Part shown: one piece after another, positions 33,513 to 48,162 of the stretch
Layout of the letters: every line of letters starts with the position of its first letter
Numbering within the stretch: the stretch's first letter is position 1
DNA from: Xylogone sp. PMI_703
Lineage: Eukaryota > Ascomycota > Leotiomycetes
Length of the DNA stretch: 64,000 nt
NCBI GenBank assembly: GCA_021399445.1
Contig: JAJTUQ010000003.1
Span: 4,836,001 to 4,900,000 of the forward strand
Reading direction: 5' to 3'
Notes under the pieces: generated by a model
Told to the model about the DNA's origin: nothing
Databases searched by the model: none
The model's input: the letters and a program-made list of their open reading frames with translations, nothing else
Translations under genes and position numbers: made by a program

Positions 33513-34110
33513 ATGGCAGCCAAATCACAGATCCAGCAAGCACTTATCGCTTCCAATGAAAAGTACGCCTCAACGTTCAAGGACGGCCATCTTGCTCTCC
33601 CACCTGCTAAAAAATATGCAATTGGTACATACCTCCAGAGCTTCCTCTCTAAGAGTTTATCATTAAAGGGAACTCAACATTAACCTCATCCTGTCAGTGA
33701 CATGTATGGACGCCCGAATCGATCCCGCAGCAGCGTTCGGTATTCCTCTCGGAGACGCGCATGTAATCCGGAACGCCGGAGCTTCCGCTGTAGACTCTCT
33801 TCGCTCTCTCATAATCTCCGAACAACTTCTCGGAACGAACGAAATCATATTGATCAAGCATACAGGGTGTGGAATGTTGACGTTTACTAAAGAGGATGCC
33901 GATGGCCTTGTCCAGCAGAGATTGGGTGACAAGGCACTTGAAGAGACTAGAAGTGTGTTTAACGGACAGTGGTTGCAGTTTCCTGATCTAGAGGAAGCTG
34001 TGAAAAAGGACGTTGCGTTTTTGAAAGCAAGCGAGGCTATTCCCAAGGATGTAACGATTAGTGGATGGGTATACGAAGTGGAAACTGGGAAAGTGAGAAG
34101 CGTTGTTTAA
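33513..34110 (+). CDS. Beta-class carbonic anhydrase-like protein
   Basis: Two exons (33513-33624 and 33698-34110) encode 174 residues. Zinc and active-site elements are VTCMDARIDP (Cys ligand with the Asp-Arg dyad, completed across the intron) and KHTGCGML (His and Cys ligands). DAHVIRNAGA is the conserved strand after the first motif. The protein is short, like the small bacterial and fungal CAS3-type enzymes, and has no clear targeting peptide. It should interconvert CO2 and bicarbonate. The start ATG is 37 residues before the intron, as expected for the N-terminal helix. Confidence 0.9.
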
Positions 34111-35323
34111 TGGAAAGCTTTGGCAAGTTGTAGTGTAAACGGTTGAGGTACAGGGAGGCTCTCTCATTGGATTTTCGAATTTACTGCCATGGAATCTCAG
34201 ATTCAAGAGATATCTACTGAATAATGAATCTCATTTGGGCTCTCAATGTAGCAATTAGAATTTAGAACTCTGTGCAATACGATACGCAGGCTTTATAACC
34301 AACCATAATTAGAGAAGTGTTTACCAATTTGCACAATATATAAAAATTCACCAAACAAACATATAGAATGAAGATAGAAATATTTAGGAGGAGCAACAAG
34401 ATCTTTTTTCAAGTTAGAAATAATACTAAGGTATAAAACCTACCAAATATGACTAGAAGAATCACTGAATAGAGTTAGCATGGTGGAATTTTTGTTTCGT
34501 AGGCCAGACAGTTGGACATTGGTTGCCACAGACTGCTTACGTAACTAATGGCCTCGGCCAGTCACGTGGAACACGTTCAATTGATCTCACCTATATGTAA
34601 GACTACTGCATTTCCTACTATTATTAGCTATATCATCGGTGATTTGAATCAATTTTCCACGTGAGATAACTGGGCATGGTACTACTAATACCATGATCTT
34701 TCACATCAGGAAGTGAAGAGACTCGTGACGGAGCAGTAAGCGATCAGGCACGTGACTCATATCTCAGCAGACGGAATGTGTTGGTTCATACCAGCACGTG
34801 CCTATCACGTGCATGTAAGCTAAACCTATTCCGGAGGAGAGCCGTAGCCGTAAGCTATATAACCCCTCCGGCCATACGTAGTAGAAACAACAACCATCTC
34901 CCAATATAACGCAATTAGCATACCGTAATTACAGTATTACGTCGTGCCACGCGTTATGGGAGTGTACCGACAGAATGTCTCTCAACGGTCAATCCACCTC
35001 CTCTCGAAATCAAATGCATAATGGATAAGTTAAATTTGTTATATTGCAAATATTCTCTATTAAATCCAGTGCTACCGCCCTGAACATTCTATATAACGAA
35101 AACGAATTACGCCGCACCGCAAAGTTACTATAACATGAACGACCTCGTGGGGGTCTTGACGCAATGAATGACCCCAGTACTCCTTGCTCCTACCCTTTTG
35201 TTCAAAACATAAACTTATATACAATGATTGAGAAAGCATGAAGGAAGATTTTTGCATCTCATATCCACCCATAATGTTGAGAATCTACAAAACTGTGATC
35301 AGCGGTGAGTTGGGAAACATTTC
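34111..35323. other. Spacer with E-box cluster and no ORF
   Basis: About 1.2 kb lying between the 3' ends of two genes, yet with promoter-like features: five CACGTG sites and a TATAA-like GCTATATAACC near 34854. Only a 17-codon frame follows at 34976. See the separate regulatory entry. Confidence 0.5.
34563..34811. promoter_or_regulatory. Five CACGTG E-boxes in 250 bases
   Basis: CACGTG hexamers start at 34563, 34658, 34749, 34795 and 34806. At least three sit in TCACGTG context (34563, 34749 on the reverse strand, 34806), the site bound by Cbf1-type bHLH proteins in yeasts. A TATAA-like element follows at about 34854. The density is far above chance for a palindromic hexamer. Confidence 0.6.
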
Positions 35324-36787
35324 TCAGGAAAACTTACTTTGATCTTGATTTATATGTGCAGAGACTAGTGGTTCTCTCTGCACAGTTTTTCCTAATTGGT
35401 CTCCGTCTATCCTGTTGAATCCTGTTGTTGCGTTGTCCGTTTCTCTGTTGAATGTGCGTCCAGCGTGGTGATATCCCAGAGACGATGAGGACTGATGTTT
35501 CCTAGGCCGCGGCGTATCTGGTCCGTTGACATATCTCCTTGTGTTGTCTAGGATCTCCCGCTCAGAGAGAAGCAATGGCGAAGTAATGTTGCAGTCCGCC
35601 GTCGAGACTGGTTCGGCCTTCAAACTCGGTGTGCTCGCCTTCTGATTTCGTTTGAGACTGAAACGGCGCTTCGGAGGAGTTGGTGCAGACATGCTCTTCT
35701 TTCGTCTTTCTGGACCGTTGGAAGGAGAAAGAGGTGGTGGCGGTAAGACTAACATGAGCTTGTTTGAGCCATTCTCTGATGAGCTGCTGCTTTCTCGATT
35801 GCTTTTGGGCATCAGAAAAGCTGACATATGTCGGATCTGCGACACAACGGAGTCCCGCGCGCTTGCCAGTGGAGAACTTGGTGTTTCGCTGGCCACGTCA
35901 CTGAAGCGTTTGGAGCTTTTGATCCCAAATAATGGCTTCTGAACGACGAGTGGATGGGGGCACAAATCTCCTGGGTGAGGTTCAGGAGGATAAACAATAG
36001 GTCTCTCAACGGACTCCTTCAAGAGAGTCTCCTCCCATATCTCAGGCAAGAAGCATTCCTTGTAACGAGCCATTTCCTCAGCGATTCGATCGTCCACAAC
36101 TCTGGATTTCCTGGAATCAACCCATTCTTCCTCCATCTCATGATTCCTCTTGCTCGTTCGTTCTCTGTGACGAAGGGAAGAGACCCGGGGTAGAATCTGC
36201 GGACTCCTCCCTTCCATGGATCCGCTTCCATTAAGAGATGACCGCGATGGCTTGGTGTAACTCCTTCCGTGTGCTGCAAGCTGATCATTCAAAATATAAT
36301 CGCTCCTCAGTCCGTTTTCGTCTTGGCTGTAGACGCTCCCGGACGATAAAGAGGATGCAGATGACTCCGCATATTCCTGACTTGGGGCCCACGAAGGTGT
36401 GGCATCATATGACGGATCAAAACCCGTAAGCTGCAGGATTTTCTGTGCCGACTTCGATTGTGGGGAATAAGATGAGCTGACTGAACCTTTCCTAGAGCCC
36501 CAAGGCAAAGAAGAAAGACTTGTTCGACTGTGGATGGAAAATCTTGTCGTTCTGTTGTTCTGAAACTTCGGTGACAAAGAATTGTCGTATCGCGTATCGG
36601 GCATCATGGTACTGTTGAAGGCCTCAAGCTCCTTAGTACCAGTTCTTTTGATCCGCCTAAAAAAGAGCGATGCTTTCTTGATTGGGTTGTCCGGTTTAGA
36701 TACCTTTGAGACCGATTCTTTCGTGATGGGCGATCGCGTTCCATCTTCCTCCGCCCACGGATTGTATGGGATGTCGTAGTCGACCAT
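35324..36787 (-). CDS. Ser-rich protein of unknown function
   Basis: A 487-residue frame starting MVDYDIPYNPWAEEDGTR. It is rich in Ser, Arg and Pro and looks largely disordered. A basic patch KKASLFFRRIKRTG lies near residue 40. A more ordered block RIAEEMARYKECFLPEIWEE around residues 235-254 is followed by a Pro-rich PPEPHPGDLCPHPLVVQKP. Several basic-Ser motifs suggest phosphorylation. I do not recognise the family. The single long frame, codon regularity and lack of overlap with another gene support it as real. The last codons could include an unrecognised intron. Confidence 0.7.
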   Translation of the reverse strand: MVDYDIPYNPWAEEDGTRSPITKESVSKVSKPDNPIKKASLFFRRIKRTGTKELEAFNSTMMPDTRYDNSLSPKFQNNRTTRFSIHSRTSLSSLPWGSRKGSVSSSYSPQSKSAQKILQLTGFDPSYDATPSWAPSQEYAESSASSLSSGSVYSQDENGLRSDYILNDQLAAHGRSYTKPSRSSLNGSGSMEGRSPQILPRVSSLRHRERTSKRNHEMEEEWVDSRKSRVVDDRIAEEMARYKECFLPEIWEETLLKESVERPIVYPPEPHPGDLCPHPLVVQKPLFGIKSSKRFSDVASETPSSPLASARDSVVSQIRHMSAFLMPKSNRESSSSSENGSNKLMLVLPPPPLSPSNGPERRKKSMSAPTPPKRRFSLKRNQKASTPSLKAEPVSTADCNITSPLLLSEREILDNTRRYVNGPDTPRPRKHQSSSSLGYHHAGRTFNRETDNATTGFNRIDGDQLGKTVQREPLVSAHINQDQSKFS

Positions 36788-37525
36788 GATTGCCTTGATT
36801 CCGTCACGCTCGGTCTAGACAAACGATGTTTTACAAACAGAGATGATTCGGAGTCCGGAGCATGAGAGACATCCACCACGGTTGTGTTCACCGAATGGGT
36901 GTAACTATATGTTTCCAGAAGAACAAAGAACGAAACGCCCGTCCTCCGTCTTACAACACTCATGTAACGGCGATGGTTAGTGGAGCCGTTGTACCCAAAG
37001 GTGCTAGCAGGCCCCATTATGTCTGACGAGGAGGAATATCGAATTAATTTCGTTGGTTGCGGAGACAAAGAAAGCCTGCAATGGTACAGTGCCACATAAC
37101 TTCGCAACAAAGCGCCGTAGTACCAACCTGGAACCACCAAGCAGCAGTAGAACCTGTGGGGTCATTTGGAATATTCTAAATGTAACTCTCGCTCAACGTT
37201 CACTGGATGCGCCTTCCGTGCAAAAAATTGTGAGTTGTTGTGGGCCGATGTTCGTCAAGTTTGCAGATATCAAAGAACAATGAGTGAGAGTCATCGGGAA
37301 ACGCATGCTTGGTATCATTTTAACTCGCCAAAACTATTACAAAATCAGTATGCGGTAATTAATAAAACATCGCAGTCCCTCCCATACGCCATAACCATAG
37401 AGCGTATCTAAGAAAGAGAACTGATGACAGCCCCCAAAAGCTTGCCGCCCCGCGTTGACTTTTTTGTATTTACATTCCTTTTAAAAGTAGTACGAAATTA
37501 TACAGAGTATATGGCCTAGAACAAT
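36788..37525. other. Spacer upstream of the Ser-rich gene
   Basis: About 740 bases between the start of the Ser-rich gene and the end of the F-box/WD gene. A minus frame (36604-37140) overlaps the Ser-rich gene in another frame and is a shadow. Confidence 0.45.
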
Positions 37526-40500
37526 TTACATAATCGCGCATTTCCCACTCGACTCTTTGTATTTCGTACCAGAGTCCTCCCTCGTTATATCGGTCCACCC
37601 TGCGCTGCTTGCTCCATCCGCATATTTATCCTTTTGCTTTCTCTTGTTCTTGTTGTGCTTCGAGACGGCTTTCCATCCATTTTTCTTTGCGTCTTTGATA
37701 TTTTTGGCTGCGCTCCTCTCTGCGCGACTTGGCTGTCTCCCGATCGTCATGGCTCTAGGGTGGTACGCAGATGGCTCCGCGCTGACGGTTACACTATACC
37801 CGTTTTCAAGTCTTTGTGTTGGAGTTGGGACACCCGTGGAGGACAAATGCCGTGGGTTTTGACGGCTACCACTGGTGTGTTGTGGAGGAGGTTGAGTATA
37901 GGAGACCCGCGGGGGTTGAGAGGGGCGCGTTGAGGATTGAGTGTTCGAGATTGCTGGTGATGATCCATGCGTTCCAGATTGGGCTGTTTGCGTGGAAGTA
38001 AGGGGGGGTTGAGAATTGTTATGGCGATGAGAAGTGAGATTAGTAGTGGACCAGCTTGCGCCATGCCATAACTGATTGAATGAGGTATGTCCGCGTCTAG
38101 GCGGGTCAGTTAGAGTAACACTGGGTGGCCGTTCTCCTCGAGCATTAAGCCGTGCAAGCTGTTCCGGAGTTGGCTTCGTCGTCACAGGTGAAGATCCTGC
38201 AGCGTTACCTTCAGCCGATGCCGTTTGTGTGGTTCCACTGCGTCTCCAGATATGTGATCTGGAATGATCCTGCTGTTGCTGTCTTGATTGGGGAGCCTGG
38301 GTTGGACTAATATCTGGATCCGTCTGACTCCGTAAAGGAGGCCCGGCCTGTAATGGCCAGCTACCTTGCGCAGGATGAGCTGGCATCCCTGGAGGTGATT
38401 CAGTCAAGTGGTGATCCTCATTGGGGCGTGGCGGCGTTGGTTGGTCCATTCGCGCTCTTGTCAATCCTGGTTTGGATACTGGCGTTGATGGTGGCTGGCC
38501 ATTATTCCTTGTTGGTCTCTGACTAGGGGATTGTGAAGTTGAGCTATGAATCACTCGAGGTGGAGTCTGAGTCGTGGAATGTTGCGAAATACTGGTGGGT
38601 GTAGTTGGTTGATTACCGGCATTGGCTCCTACTGGTCTCCTTGGGATATGATGGGTTGGTTGATTCGACACCGCGACGGGCAAGGTAGGCTGTGGTGACC
38701 TTGGAGGAGAAACATCGTATAAGTCGTCAAACTCAGGAGAAACGGGACTTGTGATAGGGCTCGTCAGGGGTCTCGTAACTGCACTAACGCTGCTATTACG
38801 CCGTAGACCCCTGGTCGGAATATCACTAAATGACCTAAAGAATGGACTCTCTTGCTGTCTGTGGAAGTTACTTGTCGAAGACGCCGTGGTATGAGAGCGA
38901 TGCAGGCCACTCGACTGGCTACTAGACTCTGAAAAGCCAGAGACAATGCTCCCGCTCCGCTGGACATTCGCCCGCTGCAAGTTTGCCAGAGTATCCCCTA
39001 GCACAGCTCTTTGGAGATATTCAGGCAGAGTCGGGACAGGATCTTTGGTGTAGGGTGGTGGTGGTGGTACCCAATTGTCGGCATCACTCTCATGGGGGTG
39101 TTCGTTTCTTCCATCTGCACGACGATATTCAATATGGTCGCCGGCAGCGGCACGAGGGTGAAGACGGCGGTTTGCAGCAGCAGCTGTTGCGGCACGACGA
39201 AGCGTGGTCACAGATCTTGGGGCTCCTTGGGAGTAAGGTGCATCAAATGCCTCTTGCTCTTCAATAGATGCCGTCTCAGTACTATCAGCAGTGTTTGGCA
39301 TTTGCGGGGCTGGACCTGATTCGGCAGAGCTGGAGGGGGGAGATAGCTCATCGGGGATATTGGGTAACGATGGAACAGCTACCTGGGGTCTGATAACTCT
39401 GGTCATAGATCTAGCAACATTGCTCGGGTCTCCTCGTTTCTGCGCCACGGTCCTCCTTCTCACAAGGGCTACTTCAGTGGCCATGTCTCGTTGCTCCTCT
39501 TCCAAAGGCTCTGGATCAATCACCCCGACCTCAATTGTGATTGAGGTTTTCTTGCCATCATTAGTGGAGTAATTGAAATCTAAAATAGATATGCGACCAC
39601 CATCCATCGGACTCATGCCTTCATCCTCGAATGTGGACGGTTGTGTTCCGACTCCAGGAGCAACTGCAACAAGCCTCTCACCCAGCAGTGCACCATTTTC
39701 ATTATTCACCCAGCTTACTGCTTTGACGCCATCAAGTGCCAAGATTTTGCGTCCTTGGACGAAAGTATTTCGCAACTTATCGGACAAAAGCTGCCACTGG
39801 GGCGCTCTGCTATTGTTTGGCTCTCGTCTACCGACCGAGCGAATCGAGGGGATGCTACTACGACGTCCAACCTGGCTTGAAGGTGTGGTTGCCTCGCTTT
39901 CAGAATTGCTGGTGGAGGAATTGTTCAACACTGGTGGTGCATCAAGATCCTCGGGCACACCATAGATCCATACCGAGCCTTTGAATCCTGCTGCTACTAA
40001 GTCTCCAAGACCGCTCGCGGCAGGCAGCGTGCTGGGTAAGAGTTTAGAAGCCGTGCCGAGATCAGCCTCTGGACCTGTAAAATACGTAGTACCATTTCGA
40101 AGATCATCAATACGAACAGCTCGGAAGGTCTCAAAGACTCGATCGTAAGTGAAAGTCCAGCTGGCCTCGCCATCGTAAGGCTGCGGCAGCAACACAGCAT
40201 GGCTGCAGTCACGGCTGCCGTTCGGGAAGAGAATCGACGTGGTCCACAAGGCACTGACACTCTGTTCGGGAGCTTGGCCCCCAGGACTAAAATATGGGGC
40301 ACTTAGAACGACGATGCTTGGATTTTGCGACTGCAAAGTTGTCCCAAGGAGCTGGGTTCCGTCCTTCGAAAATGATAACGCATCTACCGTATAGCATTTC
40401 ACAGCTCGTCCACCATTCTGGAAGTATTCTGGATCCAACGACAATACCTCGACACCATTCTCATATGCAGCGGCCAACACCGAACCTGTAGGGGACAGAG

Positions 40501-41287
40501 CAATCGTGCGGGGGGCATTTTCCAATGTCACCACTCGTACATGCTTCGGATGTTCGCCGGCCAAGTCGTAAAGATTAACGTGGAGGTCGTTGGAGAGAAC
40601 AGCGAGCAAAGTACCGTCATCCGTGATGGTCGTAGACAGCGGTCGTCTAAGAATCTTGAGTTCGCGCTTAACTACCAATTTCTCCCCCCTAACATCTATA
40701 ACATGTATTCTCGAGGAACTATATGCCAGCACAAAATGCCCCTGTGGGGAGATGTCGAAGTGAAACGCCTCGCCGCCGGGTGCGGATGAAGAACTGATGG
40801 AGTTCGAAACCAGGCGTATGGTTGTTTCGTTTGGACGCAGATAAGCTTCAAAGAGGTTTCGTTTGATTTCGCGGGAAAACAAGCCCCGCAGCCGTGGTAG
40901 ATTCTCCTCAGCGATGGGTTCTTGCGTGGTCGTAGGGTGTGCCGCCGAATAGGATGGGCATTTCGATAGATGATGTGCATATAGATGTGCTTGCTGCGAA
41001 ACTGCCCGCCATTTTCGATTTAATAGGATCAAGGAGGCGAAGGAATCGGGAGTCGTGAGTTGAAGTATACTACAGTAGGCAAAGCGATTAGCGCGTGAGG
41101 CTGAATACGTAGTAGAATGGTGGTTTATAGAGTCTCAGGAAGCCCAAACTCACAGTTCTATAATTTCATCTGGAAGGTTGTCGAAGGCGGAGCTTTTCCT
41201 AACGCCTGTATCCATCGAAGGTTTGAGAGGAATAGGTTCCATTTCCCGATCTGGTCGCATTAGATCGCTTTGCCACCTCGATCCCAT
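37526..41287 (-). CDS. Large F-box/WD-like protein ending in a CaaX box
   Basis: Two exons (41287-41154 and 41069-37526) encode 1225 residues. Splicing an 84-base intron (GTGAGT...CTGTAG) joins FDNLPDEIIEL to ILQLTTPDSFASLILLNRKW, a complete F-box at about residues 34-75. Residues from about 125 to 460 contain beta-propeller-like repeats (FHFDISPQGHFVLAYSSSRI, TTITDDGTLLAVLSNDLHV, RTIALSPTGSVLAAAYENGV). The C-terminal 600 residues are Pro/Ser/Thr-rich and disordered. The last four residues are CAIM, a farnesylation-type CaaX box after a basic Lys-rich stretch. It is likely an SCF ubiquitin-ligase adaptor tethered to membranes; substrates are unknown. Alternative in-frame ATGs exist at 41260 and 41242. 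Confidence 0.85.
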
Positions 41288-42505
41288 TCACACGGAGCTC
41301 CTGAGGCGAGAGCTAGAGTCCGTCGAGCATATCCTGCAGCATCGGTGCGAGAATGAAGAGAGAGGATTTCCACGTAGGTTCAGCCGATGAAGTAGTAAGG
41401 GTAATCGAGAGTCGAGAGTCGAGCGGCGAAAGTCGAGGTTGTGAAGTGATGCTGTGTATCGTCCTGGCTGCAACTTTTTTTTGTTCGCCCGAGAAGTGGT
41501 TGTTGCAGAGAAAGAAAAGGATCGCTTAGGCCGTACCTCCGTACCAGCGTACAAAGGAGGTATCGCGAGTCTTTGTTGTTCACAGCAGCGCCGCAGTCGC
41601 GTACGAAGGAATCGTACGGAAGTTTATGAGATGATGATTTTCCGCAAGACCTTTCTCCTTTCCTGCGCCCTTACTGTAGGATTGAGCTCCGTCCAGCTCG
41701 CATCGTCTCACTATTCGCAGCTACGTCCCTAAGAGACGCCCGGGCTGGCTGTGGGGTGGTAAGGGTCCAGTCACTGAGCAATGAGCGTCAGGGTCACTCC
41801 TTGGGCTGTGCTCCGGTGCTCTGCAGCAAAGGGCAGGAGGAGTCGGGGGACCTGAGAGCCAGCCAGGAGCGAGAGAATGACGCCGGGACTTCTTCCAGAG
41901 CAGTTCTACAGAGCAGCAATTGTACAAATGTACGTAACCTTGAGACAGCCAGCGCCAGACGACACACGACTCGATCCAGCATATGTACTCCGTATGTAGG
42001 TGAGGAAACTTGGGAAACAAAAAGGGAGGCGCTATCACTGCTGACAAGCGCCTAATCATTAGTTGGTACAAGTGCTGTACAGAGCGGTACTTGGAGGTAC
42101 CCTTCTCATGCTACATTACATGGCTCGTTTGCTCGTACCTCGCGTGTAACTACTGTCTATTGTGGCACAAGTCGGGCCCGCCGCTGCACGATCCGCCATC
42201 AGCCCAGGGGTGTTGCTATAAAAAGAATGCTGGCGCGCTACGAGTTGCTTCAGCATAGATCACGTGAGCACTTAGTCCTCATCCGGTAATTGGTAACTCC
42301 CCGAACTTGCTCAATTGAAATAGTCCAAACATGTGTCTGTGCCTGAGGTATCCGAATCCTTTCAAATACAGTAATACATACGGACGTAACCTAACAAGCT
42401 CTCACAACATTATTTAACCTACGACGGCACTGTATTGCACCGTGCTCCGGTGCCGTTGTCTAGTTTCTATCGGCCGCAGTCCTTGTTGCCGCTTATAATC
42501 TTTCC
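41288..42505. other. Spacer, promoter region of the F-box/WD gene
   Basis: About 1.2 kb of mixed composition between the start of the F-box/WD gene and the 3' end of the decarboxylase gene. Several short frames overlap on both strands; none has a motif or splice-supported extension. Confidence 0.45.
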
Positions 42506-45912
<3,407 letters not shown>

Positions 45913-47692
45913 ATGAGGAGCTTCGCATTGACACTCACCAGTGTGCTACCGCTCATTGCGGCCGTCAATGCTAACAATGGTAACGGCGGATCTGGGTCGA
46001 AATTTGCTTCGGAGCCATTCGATTCCAGAGAAGCTACAATTGAGACCGTTCACAATGCGCTCTTCTCTGGCATCGCAACATGTCGGGACGTCGTCTCGTC
46101 ATTCATCTCTCGGATCGAAGCTTACAACCCAACCGTCAATGCTATCATCTCGCTCAACCCCAATGCGCTGAAGCATGCCGACGAATTGGATGCTCAGCTG
46201 GCGACTGGAAATGCCACCGGGTCACTCTTTTGCATTCCGATCCTGCTCAAGGATAACTATGACACAAGTGAAATGAAGACTACGGGGGGCTGTCTGGACT
46301 TTGCCGGCAATCAGCCAAAGGAGGATGCTCCAGCCGTTGCGGCCTTCAAGAATGCCGGTGCGATTATCCTGGGCAAGACTAATTTGCACGAATTGGCTCT
46401 TGAGGGTCTAAGTGTTTCTTCGCTTGGTGGGCAGACGATCAATCCGTATGATCATACGCGGACTCCAGGAGGAAGTAGTGGCGGTACGGGTGCTGCTATT
46501 GCAAGTAGCTTTGCTGTGTTTGGAACAGGTATGAACTTTGTTCTCTCCTGCCCTGCTCTTCCTTTTCCTCCCAAAACACGGAGGAAAGGGGGAAGCAAGC
46601 TATAAACATTTATGCTAAAACAAGTATGTAGGAACTGATACTGTCAATTCGCTGCGCAGCCCGGCGAGTGCAAACAATCTCTTCAGCTTCCGACCAACCA
46701 GAGGGCTGATCTCAAGAGCCGGTGTCATCCCAATTTCTTATACTCAAGATGCCCTTGGAGCAATTGGAAGAAGTGTCAAGGACCTTGCAGTAGCACTTAC
46801 TGTCATGGCAAGTGTAGGCTACGATTCAAGGGACAATACCACGGCTCTTATCCCACCGGCTATCCGTGGAATTGATTACAGCTCATCAATATATGGTGGA
46901 AGTCTTAAAGGTGTCAGACTAGGCCTCCTACAAGGTTTCTTCAACCGTACCTCCAGCACCGAGACGACGCCTGTCAATGAAGCTATGGATCACATGGTCT
47001 CCTTGCTCAAAGCTGCAGGAGCTATCATCGTCCCCATCGCTGAGACTGTTTACAATGCAACCGCCATCCAAGCACTCGACGTTCAAACTTCGGAATATCG
47101 CGAAGGCATGAACTCTTACCTCTCTACCACCGCACTCTCCGGGTCTCCGCGTCCAAAAGACTTCACTGATCTCTACACAAGCGGGAAGTTTCTTGTTATC
47201 CCCAGCCAATACAACTATGTCAACACGGCTCTTGTCTCATCTACTTCAAACGCAAGCTACGCAACCACAAAGCTGGGCATACAAAACCTCACTACCGTCG
47301 TGGAAACCACGTTCGTGGTGAACAACCTCGATGCGCTGATATATCCCGAGCAAAAGAACCTCGTCGTGAAGATTGGTTCTCCATCTCAATCAGGCCGAAA
47401 CGGCATTCTTGCCGCGTTGACCGGCTCCCCAGTCGTGACGATCCCAGTTGGTTTCTCCCCAGCTACAAATGATGCACCAATCGGTGTACCAATCGGGATG
47501 GAAATTATAGGATTGCCGTGGACGGAGAGCAAGTTGTTGAATATCGCAAACAAGATGTCGGAGATTACGCATTTCAGACGGATGCCTGCTTTTGCGAGTC
47601 AGTCTGTTGAGACAAAGACGTACAAGACGGTGCCAGTTGTGAAGCCCAACAATAAAAATATTTCGAAGGCTTATCCTGTTGGAAAGCTATGA
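45913..47692 (+). CDS. Secreted amidase-signature family hydrolase
   Basis: Two exons (45913-46528 and 46632-47692) encode 558 residues. A signal peptide (MRSFALTLTSVLPLIAAVNA) starts at the ATG at 45913. The Ser-cisSer-Lys catalytic triad is visible: the Lys in PILLKDNYDTS, and the two Ser of the GGSSGG loop in TRTPGGSSGGTGAAIASSF. TDTVNSLRSPASANNLFSFRPTRGL after the intron continues the signature core in shortened form. About eight NxS/T sites support secretion. It should hydrolyse an extracellular amide or acyl-amide; the substrate is not predictable. It is divergent from the dialkylglycine decarboxylase-like gene. Confidence 0.9.
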
Positions 47693-48162
47693 CTTTGAAG
47701 AGTAGATCATGACAGCGGAAAATGTTCTTCTCTTCCATGATTATGTGTATATATGAAGGTTAGATTATGTAGTCTAGATGTATATAATTGAAGATTTCTC
47801 CCTGATTTTTTTTAGATAATGACAAAAGTCATACCGCCCAATCTAGTTGCAGAAGCGCCCACAATTCTATCGCTAATTTTTGAGTTGGAATGCTCCCTAC
47901 ATTTCTCCTCACAATAGCTTTTTGTAGAGAGGCATCTTGATTAATACTGGTAGGCACTTCGGTAAGATAACTGTAGATCCCTATGACTGCTCTACTCCTG
48001 CAAGTTGTTACTGCTTTGGTGTAAATACGACGGTGAAAGATTTAGGAAGCTGAGATACGCCATCTTTGGCCTCGTGCTCATGTTCAGTCCAGCTTGGAAT
48101 TATGAGACATGTGAGTCGTATTATCCAAGACAAACGTCCAGCGCTGGTGAAGTCTTGGATTC
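47693..48162. other. 3' spacer between convergent genes
   Basis: About 470 bases between the amidase 3' end and the 3' end of the PRPP amidotransferase gene. Nothing is recognised. Confidence 0.5.
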
